10,029 bases of DNA from Oscillospiraceae bacterium (GTDB lineage: Bacteria > Bacillota_A > Clostridia > Oscillospirales > Oscillospiraceae): positions 1-10,029 of the forward strand of contig JAFYVA010000001.1 of NCBI GenBank assembly GCA_017549325.1. The letters are read 5' to 3'. The position numbers were made by a program, and so were the translations under genes. Positions within the stretch are counted from its first letter, which is position 1. The number at the start of each line of letters is the position of its first letter. Shown here in pieces: positions 1 through 6,273 of the stretch. The notes beneath the pieces are model-generated. The model worked only from the letters and a program-made list of their open reading frames with translations, ran no database searches and was not told the DNA's origin.

Positions 1-432
1 AACGGAGCGCTGCCCCAAACCCAGTGGCATCCCTCCGACTTCACTGCCTCCGTCAACGCAGAACAGGCAGACGGCGCTGCGAAAAAGCTGCTGCAGGAGC
101 TGCCGCAGAACATCACCGCCTATCTGGCCGATCTGCAGGGAAGATATGTGAGTTTCTTCGTCAAATACGAGGTGCGCTTTAACCCCAATGGCACGCTGCT
201 CTATGAATATTGGGAGTCGCCCGATGGCAATTTGAGCGAGATCACCAATGATGCCGACGGCAATCCGGTAAAGCGGCGCAGCCGCTCCACAAACCCCTTC
301 AATCACCTGGTGGACTCCACCACCTATGCCGACGGAACCTCCGACCAATATGTGACTCTCCCCGACGGCAGTGTCTACTACAACCGCTTTGACGCCAACG
401 GTGTCCAATATTATCAGGAACGAATCAAATAA
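1..432 (+). CDS. C-terminal part of an unrecognised protein rich in Y/G-type repeats (5' truncated)
   Basis: An open frame runs from the first base of the window to a TAA at 430-432, so the start lies upstream; 143 residues are visible. I do not recognise the family. The first ~50 residues look helical (a stretch with AAKKLLQELPQNITAYLADL). The rest is a loose series of short beta-like units carrying Asn/Asp-Gly turns between Tyr-rich strands: FNPNGTLLYEYWESPDGN, DADGN, TYADGTSDQYVTLPDGS and FDANGVQYYQE. This resembles MORN-like or YD-like repeat segments, such as those in proteins annotated as YwqK-family, but that is a weak resemblance and no function follows from it. No signal peptide can be judged because the N-terminus is missing. 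A strong terminator follows at once, so this gene is transcriptionally separate from the amino-sugar operon. The coding nature is well supported; the function is unknown. Confidence 0.7.
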   Translation, partial: NGALPQTQWHPSDFTASVNAEQADGAAKKLLQELPQNITAYLADLQGRYVSFFVKYEVRFNPNGTLLYEYWESPDGNLSEITNDADGNPVKRRSRSTNPFNHLVDSTTYADGTSDQYVTLPDGSVYYNRFDANGVQYYQERIK

Positions 433-438
433 CCCCTT

Positions 439-476
439 CGCAGGAGCCTTCTTCCCGAAGCGCTCCTGCGTTTTTT
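439..476 (+). terminator. Intrinsic terminator of the upstream gene
   Basis: A 9-bp perfect stem (CGCAGGAGC at 439-447 with GCTCCTGCG at 462-470) closes a 14-nt loop and is followed by six T residues at 471-476. It begins 7 nt after the stop codon of the upstream gene. The T-tract abuts the -35 element of the next promoter. Confidence 0.9.
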
Positions 477-477
477 G

Positions 478-506
478 TTGCAATTATGCCGCTTGTGCGA
501 TATAAT
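478..506 (+). promoter_or_regulatory. Sigma-A type promoter of the amino-sugar operon
   Basis: A TTGCAA hexamer (478-483, four of six matches to TTGACA) and a perfect TATAAT (501-506) are separated by 17 nt. A start of transcription near 513 would leave a leader of about 84 nt before the first ATG. I see no other convincing promoter between here and 6105, so this one probably drives all six genes. Confidence 0.75.
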
Positions 507-512
507 AAAGTG

Positions 513-596
513 TCAAATTAGGTGGAGATGGCACATTTGTCCTCCGCCGCGAGAACACATACACCGCGCCCCACGGCGCGCGAATAGGAGGAGCTT
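513..596 (+). promoter_or_regulatory. Structured 5' leader with possible ribosome-binding-site masking
   Basis: The leader holds two possible hairpins. One pairs 521-527 (GGTGGAG) with 542-548 (CTCCGCC), with one G-U pair. The other is CGCGCC (565-570) with GGCGCG (575-580) around a four-base loop. The ribosome binding site AGGAGG is at 586-591, five nt before ATG 597. The sequence TCCTCC at 540-545 is exactly complementary to GGAGGA at 587-592, and it overlaps the 3' arm of the first hairpin, so the two pairings exclude each other. The pairings are read directly from the sequence. A regulatory role is inference, and no known riboswitch class was recognised. Confidence 0.4.
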
Positions 597-1505
597 ATGA
601 AACAGCCTACCCTTGTCATTATGGCAGCCGGTATGGGCAGCCGCTTCGGCGGTCCCAAGCAGGTGACGCCTGTGGACCCTCAGGGTCACCCCATCATCGA
701 TTTTTCCCTCTATGACGCCTACCGCGCAGGCTTCCGCCGCGTGGCCTTCATCGTCAACCCCAAGATGGAGCAGGAGTTCAAAGAGCGCATCGGCTACAGC
801 AGCGAGCAGCACTTCGATGTCACCTACATCCCCCAGACTCTGGACCGTCTGCCCGAGGGCTATACCGTCCCCGAAGGCCGCGTGAAGCCTTGGGGTACGG
901 GTCACGCCATCGCCTGCTGCAAGGGCTTTGTGGACGGCCCCTTCGCCGTCATCAATGCCGACGATTTCTACGGCCCCACCGCGTTCTCCACCGTGTACGA
1001 CTATCTGGTGAACAACACCGATGACTCCGCCTATGCTATGGTGGGCTACCGCCTGCGCAACACCGTCACCGAGCACGGCAGCGTGGCACGCGGCGTGTGT
1101 GAGGTGGAAAACGGCAAGCTGACCGCCATCAACGAGCGCACCAAGATCTTCAAAAAGGGCGAGGATGCCCAGTACACCGAGGACGGCGAGACCTTCGTGG
1201 ATATCAGCGGCGATAAGCTGGTGTCGATGAACCTGTGGGGCTTCAGCGGCAAGATGCTGGACGAGCTGTGGGCGCGTTTCCCCGCCTTTTTGGACAAGAA
1301 TCTCCCTGTTAATGGGGAAAAGTGCGAATATTTCCTGCCCTTTGTGGTGGATGAGCAGATCTGCGACGGCACCGCCAGTGTCAATGTACTGCCCTGTGAG
1401 GAGACTTGGTACGGCGTGACCTACCGCGAGGATCTGGACTCTGTCTGCGCCGCCATTGCGCGTATGAAGGCAGAAGGTATTTACAAGGAGGATCTCTGGG
1501 CATGA
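597..1505 (+). CDS. Sugar-phosphate nucleotidyltransferase (probable sugar-1-phosphate uridylyltransferase)
   Basis: This 302-aa protein is a single-domain, cytoplasmic NTP_transferase-type enzyme that would join a sugar 1-phosphate to a nucleoside triphosphate, giving an NDP-sugar and pyrophosphate. The signature loop near the N-terminus reads MAAGMGSRFGGPKQ (residues 9-22), the glycine-rich nucleotide-binding loop with the conserved Arg and Lys. PWGTGHA (98-104) is the usual base/sugar-binding segment, and NADDFYG (120-126) carries the metal-binding acidic residue. There is no C-terminal left-handed beta-helix acetyltransferase domain, so it is not a GlmU. The start ATG is set by AGGAGG five nt upstream. 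Its stop overlaps the next start (ATGA, 1502-1505), so it is translationally coupled to the kinase. From context the substrate is GlcNAc-1-P, GalNAc-1-P or Gal-1-P with UTP; sequence alone does not decide. The family call is firm, the substrate is inference. Confidence 0.85.
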   Translation: MKQPTLVIMAAGMGSRFGGPKQVTPVDPQGHPIIDFSLYDAYRAGFRRVAFIVNPKMEQEFKERIGYSSEQHFDVTYIPQTLDRLPEGYTVPEGRVKPWGTGHAIACCKGFVDGPFAVINADDFYGPTAFSTVYDYLVNNTDDSAYAMVGYRLRNTVTEHGSVARGVCEVENGKLTAINERTKIFKKGEDAQYTEDGETFVDISGDKLVSMNLWGFSGKMLDELWARFPAFLDKNLPVNGEKCEYFLPFVVDEQICDGTASVNVLPCEETWYGVTYREDLDSVCAAIARMKAEGIYKEDLWA

Positions 1506-2584
1506 GCCAACTGACCAATCAGGCGCTGATGGAGACGCTGCGCCACTTCCGTCTGGGTGACGAGGTGCTGTGCTGCGAGCCCTACGGCGGCGGACATATC
1601 AACTCCACCCAGCTGGTGACCGACCGCAACGGCAAGCGCTACATCCTGCAGCGCATCAGTGACCGCGCCTTTAAAGATGTGCCTGCGCTGATGGAAAATA
1701 TCACGCTGGTGACCGACTATCTCCACAGCCGCAGCGGCGATCCCCGCAGCGTGCTGACGCTGGTGCCCACCGTGGACGGCAAGACCTTCGTGCAGAACGA
1801 ACACGGCTACTGGCGCATCTATAACTTTATCGAGGACTCCCTCTGCCTGCAGATGCCCGAGAGCGACGACGACTTCTACGAGAGCGCCGTGGCCTTCGGT
1901 CAGTTCCAGCAGGCGCTGAAGGATTTCCCTGTGGAGAAGCTCCACGAGATCATCCCCAATTTCCACAACACGCCCGACCGCTACCGCCTCTTCCACGAGG
2001 TGCTGCAGCGTGATCCCATGGGGCGCGCCGCCTCCGTGCAGAAGGAGATCGACTTCATTCTCGCACGCGAGGAGGAGATGGGTACGGCCCAGCGTATGCT
2101 GGAGGCAGGTGAGCTGCCCGAGCGCGTGACCCACAACGACACCAAGCTCAACAACGTCCTGCTGGACGCCAACACCCGCAAGGCGCTGTGCGTCATTGAT
2201 CTGGACACCGTGATGCCAGGTCTGAGCATCTTCGATTTCGGCGACTCCATCCGTTTCGGCGCCTCCACAGGTGCAGAGGATGAAGTCGACCTCTCCAAGG
2301 TCTCTATGAGCCTTGACCTCTTCCGCACCTATACCCGCGGCTTCCTCTCCTCCTGTCAGGGTCTCACCGAGGCTGAGATCGGGATGCTGCCGATGGGCGC
2401 CAAGACCATGACGCTGGAGTGCGGTATGCGCTTCCTCACCGACTATATCGACGGCGACCACTACTTCGCCATCCACCGCGAGGGCCAAAATCTGGATCGC
2501 TGCCGCACGCAGCTGAAGCTGGTGGCAGATATGGAATCCAAGTGGGACGAGATGCATAAGATCGTCATGGAGGAAAAGCGATGA
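1502..2584 (+). CDS. nahK: N-acetylhexosamine 1-kinase (NahK/LnpB)
   Basis: This 360-aa enzyme would phosphorylate GlcNAc and GalNAc at the anomeric carbon with ATP, the entry step for free N-acetylhexosamines in the lacto-N-biose pathway. It belongs to the aminoglycoside-phosphotransferase/choline-kinase fold. Landmarks are EPYGGGHINST (26-36, nucleotide loop), ITLVTDYL (67-74), VTHNDTKLNN (209-218, catalytic loop with Asp213), VIDLDTVMPG (231-240, metal-binding aspartates) and FDFGDSIRFGAST (244-256), then ECGMRFLTDY and GDHYF near the C-terminus. These match the Bifidobacterium NahK sequence as I remember it over the whole length (family about 360 aa). The frame is open upstream to 1406, but ATG 1502 is the sensible start: AAGGAGG at 1485-1491 lies 10 nt before it, and it overlaps the previous stop by 4 nt. 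It also overlaps galE by 4 nt. Homologues are sometimes annotated simply as phosphotransferases. Confidence 0.92.
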   Translation: MSQLTNQALMETLRHFRLGDEVLCCEPYGGGHINSTQLVTDRNGKRYILQRISDRAFKDVPALMENITLVTDYLHSRSGDPRSVLTLVPTVDGKTFVQNEHGYWRIYNFIEDSLCLQMPESDDDFYESAVAFGQFQQALKDFPVEKLHEIIPNFHNTPDRYRLFHEVLQRDPMGRAASVQKEIDFILAREEEMGTAQRMLEAGELPERVTHNDTKLNNVLLDANTRKALCVIDLDTVMPGLSIFDFGDSIRFGASTGAEDEVDLSKVSMSLDLFRTYTRGFLSSCQGLTEAEIGMLPMGAKTMTLECGMRFLTDYIDGDHYFAIHREGQNLDRCRTQLKLVADMESKWDEMHKIVMEEKR

Positions 2585-3600
2585 AGGTTCTGGTAACGGG
2601 CGGTACAGGCTATATCGGCAGCCACACCTGCGTGGAGCTGATCGAAGCAGGGCACACCCCCATCGTGCTGGACAGTCTCTACAATTCCAATGTGGAGAGT
2701 CTGCGCCGCGTGCTGCAGATCACGGAGCAGGCGATCCCCTTTTATAAGGGCGATGTCCGCGACGAGGAGCTTCTGTACCGCATTTTCGACGAACACCCCG
2801 ACATCGGCTGCGTCATCCATTTCGCAGGGCTCAAGGCGGTGGGTGAGAGCGTGGAGCGCCCCATCGCCTACTATGAGAACAACGTGGGCTCTACCCTTGC
2901 TCTCTGCCGCGTGATGGAAAAGTGCGGTGTGAAGAAGATCATCTTCTCCTCCTCCGCCACCGTGTACGCAGGCGACAACCCCATCCCCTACACGGAGGAA
3001 TCCCGCACAGGCGACTGCACCAGTCCCTACGGCTGGAGCAAGCTGATGTGCGAGCAGATTTTGAAGGATGTGGCCAAGGCGGACAGTGAGTGGTCCGTGG
3101 CGCTGCTGCGCTACTTTAACCCCGTGGGCGCCCACCCCAGCGGACTGATGGGCGAGCATCCCAACGGCATCCCCAACAATCTGATGCCCTACATCTCCCA
3201 GACCGCCATCGGCAAGCGGGCGCAGCTGAGCATCTTCGGCAATGACTATCCCACCGTGGACGGCACAGGCGTGCGGGACTATATCCACGTGATGGATCTG
3301 GCGCGCGGTCACGTGGCAGCGGTTGACTATCTGCTGCAGCACACAGGTGCGGCGGTATTCAATCTGGGTACGGGTCACGGCACCAGCGTGCTGGAACTGG
3401 TGCACGCCTTTGAAGAAGCCAACGGCGTGAAGGTGCCCCACGTCTTTGCGCCGCGCCGCAGCGGTGACCTGCCCGCCTACTATGCTGACTCCGCCAAGAG
3501 CCGCCGTGAGCTGGGCTGGGAGGCAAAATATGATATCGTAGACATGTGTCGGGATACCTGGCACTGGCAAAGTAAGAATCCCAACGGATATGACGCGTAA
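2581..3600 (+). CDS. galE: UDP-glucose 4-epimerase (GalE)
   Basis: This 339-aa enzyme interconverts UDP-galactose and UDP-glucose using tightly bound NAD, in the cytoplasm. The N-terminus has the Rossmann motif TGGTGYIGSH (6-15). The catalytic residues are Ser125 in SSSATVYAG, Tyr150 and Lys154 in YGWSK. Other family landmarks are RYFNPVGAHPSG (177-188), NNLMPYI (199-205), GTGVRDYIH (228-236) and APRRSGDLPAYYAD (290-303). Length and motifs follow Escherichia coli GalE closely with a one-residue offset. The residue at the position of E. coli Tyr299 is Tyr300; in epimerases that also take UDP-GalNAc/UDP-GlcNAc it is often small (Cys in human GALE). That points to non-acetylated substrates despite the amino-sugar setting. 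ATG 2581 overlaps the nahK stop by 4 nt. The stop codon adjoins and overlaps the ribosome binding site of nagB. Confidence 0.95.
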   Translation: MKVLVTGGTGYIGSHTCVELIEAGHTPIVLDSLYNSNVESLRRVLQITEQAIPFYKGDVRDEELLYRIFDEHPDIGCVIHFAGLKAVGESVERPIAYYENNVGSTLALCRVMEKCGVKKIIFSSSATVYAGDNPIPYTEESRTGDCTSPYGWSKLMCEQILKDVAKADSEWSVALLRYFNPVGAHPSGLMGEHPNGIPNNLMPYISQTAIGKRAQLSIFGNDYPTVDGTGVRDYIHVMDLARGHVAAVDYLLQHTGAAVFNLGTGHGTSVLELVHAFEEANGVKVPHVFAPRRSGDLPAYYADSAKSRRELGWEAKYDIVDMCRDTWHWQSKNPNGYDA

Positions 3601-3613
3601 GGAGGAACAAATT

Positions 3614-4354
3614 ATGCTGAAAATCAACTTTATCAAGGCAAAAGATCCCGCTGAGGCAGGCAAGCTGGCCGCCGATATCTTCCAGCAGGTGATGACCGCC
3701 AACCCCAACTGTGTGCTGGGTCTGGCCACCGGTTCCACTCCCCTGCCCCTGTACCGCGAGCTGATCGAGCGCGAGAAGGCAGGCGTGCTGAACTTCTCCA
3801 CCGTTCGCTCCGCCAATCTGGACGAGTATAAGGGTCTGGCTCCCGACCACCCCCAGAGCTACCGTTTCTTTATGCAGGATAACCTCTTCGACCATATCTC
3901 CATCGACCCCGCCAACACCATCGTGCCCGACGGTCTGGCCACCGATGCCGAGGCCATGTGCGCCGAGTATGAGAAGAAGATCGAGGCTATGGGCGGTGTG
4001 GATATCCAGCTGCTGGGCATCGGTCACGACGGTCACATTGGCTTCAACGAGCCCTGCGACCACTTCCCCGTCGCCACCCACGAGGTGGAGCTGGAGGAGA
4101 TCACCCGTCAGGCCAACAAGCGCTTCTTCAACTCCATCGACGAAGTGCCCACCGCTGCTTACACTATGGGTATCGGCACCGTGATGGCTGCCCGCAAGGT
4201 GCTGCTGATGGCCACCGGCAAGGATAAGGCCGAGATCGTCTACAAGTCCTTCTTCGGTCCCGTCACCCCCGAGGTGCCCGCCTCCATCCTGCAGTTCCAC
4301 GGCGATGTCACCGTCATCGTGGACGAGGCTGCCGCAGAGCTGCTGCCCCTGTAA
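3614..4354 (+). CDS. nagB: Glucosamine-6-phosphate deaminase (NagB)
   Basis: This 246-aa enzyme converts glucosamine-6-phosphate to fructose-6-phosphate and ammonia, the last step that feeds amino sugars into glycolysis. Visible landmarks are LGLATGSTP (35-43, phosphate loop), NLDEYKGL (68-75, Asp70 equivalent to E. coli Asp72) and GIGHDGHIGFNEP (135-147, with Asp139, His141 and Glu146 of the active site). Near the C-terminus come TMGIGTVM and ATGKDKAEIV. Its length matches the short Bacillus type rather than the 266-aa allosteric E. coli enzyme. The frame is open to 3590, but ATG 3614 is chosen because AAGGAGG at 3599-3605 lies 8 nt before it; an earlier start would lie inside galE without a ribosome binding site. 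It is followed after 4 nt by the CBM9-like gene. Its presence shows that the operon carries amino sugar as far as fructose-6-P. Confidence 0.95.
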   Translation: MLKINFIKAKDPAEAGKLAADIFQQVMTANPNCVLGLATGSTPLPLYRELIEREKAGVLNFSTVRSANLDEYKGLAPDHPQSYRFFMQDNLFDHISIDPANTIVPDGLATDAEAMCAEYEKKIEAMGGVDIQLLGIGHDGHIGFNEPCDHFPVATHEVELEEITRQANKRFFNSIDEVPTAAYTMGIGTVMAARKVLLMATGKDKAEIVYKSFFGPVTPEVPASILQFHGDVTVIVDEAAAELLPL

Positions 4355-4358
4355 GTCT

Positions 4359-4952
4359 GTGAAGACCTACACCGTTGCGCCCGTCTGCGGCGCACCCGAC
4401 TGGGATGCCATCGACGTTATCGATGTATCGGAGGTGCTGTGGCTGCCGGACTGCGGCATTCGTATGCAGCAGCAGCTTTGCTACGATGCGCAGTATCTCT
4501 ATGTGCATCAGCGCGCGTGGGAGACGAACATCCGCGCGGAGCTGACGGGCAATCTGCAGCAGGTCAGCGAGGACAGCTGTATGGAGTTTTTCTTCTCACC
4601 CTTGGGTGACGGGCGCTACTTCAATGTGGAGATCAACCCCAACGGCTGTATGCGCCTTGGCTATCACGGCACCGATATGACGCTGCTGCTGACGCCCAAG
4701 GATATGGCGGACTTCGCCATCACGCCCCAGCGCACCGAGGACGGCTGGCAGCTTGAATACCGCATCCCCTTCTCTTTTATCCGCATCTTCTTCCCCGATT
4801 TCCGCGCAGAGTCGGGCGCCGAAATGCGCGCCAACTTCTACAAGTGCGGCGACAAGACAGCCACCCCCCACTACCTTGCGTGGAATCCCATCGACTCTCC
4901 TGCGCCGGCCTTCCACCGTCCGCAGGATTTCGGTCGGCTGATCTTCGGCTGA
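4359..4952 (+). CDS. CBM9-like carbohydrate-binding protein, cytoplasmic
   Basis: This 197-aa protein resembles the stand-alone carbohydrate-binding family 9-like domain proteins (the CBM9_2 type of beta-sandwich). Landmarks are MEFFFSP (75-81), RYFNVEINPNGCMRLGY (86-102), a central WQLEYRIPFSFI (130-141) and the C-terminal block NFYKCGD (159-165), HYLAWNPI (171-178) and FHRPQDFGRLIFG (185-197), which recur in this family. It has no signal peptide, transmembrane segment, linker or catalytic domain, so it should stay in the cytoplasm, unlike typical CBMs attached to secreted enzymes. The frame is open to 4305 inside nagB. I chose GTG 4359, 4 nt after the nagB stop, because the family-like sequence starts there. 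No good ribosome binding site precedes it, so translation probably depends on coupling to nagB. Its biochemical role is unknown; a sugar or sugar-phosphate binding part in the Nag pathway is inference. Confidence 0.75.
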   Translation: MKTYTVAPVCGAPDWDAIDVIDVSEVLWLPDCGIRMQQQLCYDAQYLYVHQRAWETNIRAELTGNLQQVSEDSCMEFFFSPLGDGRYFNVEINPNGCMRLGYHGTDMTLLLTPKDMADFAITPQRTEDGWQLEYRIPFSFIRIFFPDFRAESGAEMRANFYKCGDKTATPHYLAWNPIDSPAPAFHRPQDFGRLIFG

Positions 4953-4980
4953 GCCCACTCTTTTCAAGAGGTACACACAA

Positions 4981-6105
4981 ATGCTTTTTAAAAATGCTTA
5001 CATTTTCCGTGGTAACGGCTTCGTCCACGGCAGCTTCTATGTGGAAAACGGTCGCTTTGGCGAGATTTTGACCACCGTCCCCGATGAGGACGGTGTGGAT
5101 CTGGGCGGCAAGCGCGTGATCCCCGGTCTGGTGGATATCCACAACCACGGCAATTCCAATGCCGACTTTTCCGACGGCGACTATGAAGGTCTCCTCCGTA
5201 TGGCGCGCTATCTCGCCCAGAACGGTGTCACCTCCTTCGCCCCCGCGTCTATGACGCTGCCCTACGAGGTGCTGGAGAAGGCTTTCGCCACCGCCAAGCG
5301 CCTTGCCGACGAGCAGCCCGAGGGCTGCGCCCGTCTGATGGGCATCCAGATGGAGGGTCCCTTCTTCTCCGAGAAGAAAAAGGGCGCACAGAACGGTGCT
5401 TACCTGCGCCTGCCCGATTTTGACGCCTTCAAAAAGCTGTATGATGGCTGCGGCGGTCTCATCCGCATCGTGGATCTGGCGCCCGAGCTGGAGGGCGCGG
5501 TGGCGTTTACCGAAAAAGCCGCCCAGCTCTGCACCGTGTCCGTCGCCCACACCACCGCCAACTATGACGAGGCCAAGGCCGTTTTTGAGGCAGGTGCCAC
5601 CCACCTGACCCACCTCTACAACGGTATGCCCACCTTCCACCACCGCGATCCCGGCACCATCGGTGCCGCCGCCGAGTGCGACCATGTGATCGCCGAGCTG
5701 ATCTGCGACGGTCTGCACATCCATCCCAGCGCCGTTCGTATGGCCTTCAAGCTGTTCCCCGGCCGTATGTGCCTCATCTCCGACGCGCTGCGCTGCTGCG
5801 GTATGCCCGACGGCAAGTACGATCTGGGCGGACAGGAAGTGTTCCTGCAGAACGGCATCGCCAAGCTGGAAAACGGCACCATCGCCGGCTCCGCTTCCCA
5901 TCTGTACACCTGTATGGTCAACGCCGCCTCCTACGGCGTCGGTGTGGAGACCGCCATTCTCGCCGCCACGCTGACCCCTGCCCGTCAGCTGGGACGTGAC
6001 AGTGAGATCGGCTCCATCGACACCGGCAAGCTGGCCGACTTCGTGGTCTGCGACGAAACGCTGCAGCGCGAGGCCGTGTATCTGGGCGGTGTCAAGCTGA
6101 GCTAA
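4981..6105 (+). CDS. nagA: N-acetylglucosamine-6-phosphate deacetylase (NagA)
   Basis: This 374-aa amidohydrolase removes acetate from GlcNAc-6-P to give glucosamine-6-P, the substrate of NagB encoded two genes upstream. The metal-site motifs are all present: PGLVDIHNHG (48-57, the HxH pair His54/His56), QMEGPFFS (123-130, Glu125), SVAHTTANY (187-195, His190), THLTHLYNGM (207-216, His211), ICDGLHIHP (241-249, His246) and LISDAL (265-270, the catalytic Asp268). The C-terminal segment with GSIDTGKLADFVV (344-356) closes the small beta domain, as usual. Length fits the family (about 380 aa). AAGAGG at 4966-4971 lies 9 nt before ATG 4981. It is the last gene of the operon, 28 nt after the CBM9-like gene, and is closed by a terminator. 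Nothing in it looks damaged. Confidence 0.95.
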   Translation: MLFKNAYIFRGNGFVHGSFYVENGRFGEILTTVPDEDGVDLGGKRVIPGLVDIHNHGNSNADFSDGDYEGLLRMARYLAQNGVTSFAPASMTLPYEVLEKAFATAKRLADEQPEGCARLMGIQMEGPFFSEKKKGAQNGAYLRLPDFDAFKKLYDGCGGLIRIVDLAPELEGAVAFTEKAAQLCTVSVAHTTANYDEAKAVFEAGATHLTHLYNGMPTFHHRDPGTIGAAAECDHVIAELICDGLHIHPSAVRMAFKLFPGRMCLISDALRCCGMPDGKYDLGGQEVFLQNGIAKLENGTIAGSASHLYTCMVNAASYGVGVETAILAATLTPARQLGRDSEIGSIDTGKLADFVVCDETLQREAVYLGGVKLS

Positions 6106-6112
6106 ACACGCC

Positions 6113-6143
6113 AAAACACCCGGCTGCGGTCGGGTGTTTTTTT
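6113..6143 (+). terminator. Intrinsic terminator closing the amino-sugar operon
   Basis: AAAACACCCG (6113-6122) pairs perfectly with CGGGTGTTTT (6131-6140) around an 8-nt loop, and the T-tract extends to 6143. It starts 7 nt after the nagA stop. Confidence 0.92.
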
Positions 6144-6215
6144 CGTCTTTTGTGAAATCCTACAGCGTCACTGCCTCAAAAACGAAAAATTTGTACATCT
6201 TTTTCCTGCATTCCC

Positions 6216-6244
6216 TTCACATTGTCGAAAATTGGTGATATAAT
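6216..6244 (+). promoter_or_regulatory. Sigma-A type promoter of the deacetylase-bactofilin unit
   Basis: TTCACA (6216-6221, five of six matches to TTGACA) and a perfect TATAAT (6239-6244) are 17 nt apart. Transcription would start near 6251, leaving a short leader of about 23 nt before ATG 6274. The stretch 6144-6215 between the preceding terminator and this promoter shows nothing else that I can identify. Confidence 0.8.
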
Positions 6245-6273
6245 GGCAACAAATTTTGAGGAAGTGGTGGAAA

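Noticed and set aside
1406..1501. Extended N-terminus for NahK
   Set aside because: The extension lies inside the upstream gene, does not resemble NahK, and a good ribosome binding site points to ATG 1502.
1481..2557. Long open frame on the - strand opposite nahK
   Set aside because: This is the mirror frame of a full-length NahK with intact motifs; its composition (Val/His/Gly/Leu-rich) is typical of antisense translation.
2461..3816. Long open frame on the - strand opposite galE and the start of nagB
   Set aside because: It is antisense to well-supported genes, its translation has no recognisable domain, and no promoter or ribosome binding site is visible.
4777..6114. Long open frame on the - strand opposite nagA and the CBM9-like gene
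   Set aside because: It lies antisense to two genes with clear family motifs, has a low-complexity Gly/Val/His-rich translation and no ribosome binding site; such mirror frames are common in GC-rich coding DNA.
6256..6273. TTG start six codons upstream for the deacetylase
   Set aside because: No ribosome binding site precedes it and it would lie only about 5 nt after the predicted transcription start; ATG 6274 is the better choice, though the alternative cannot be fully excluded.
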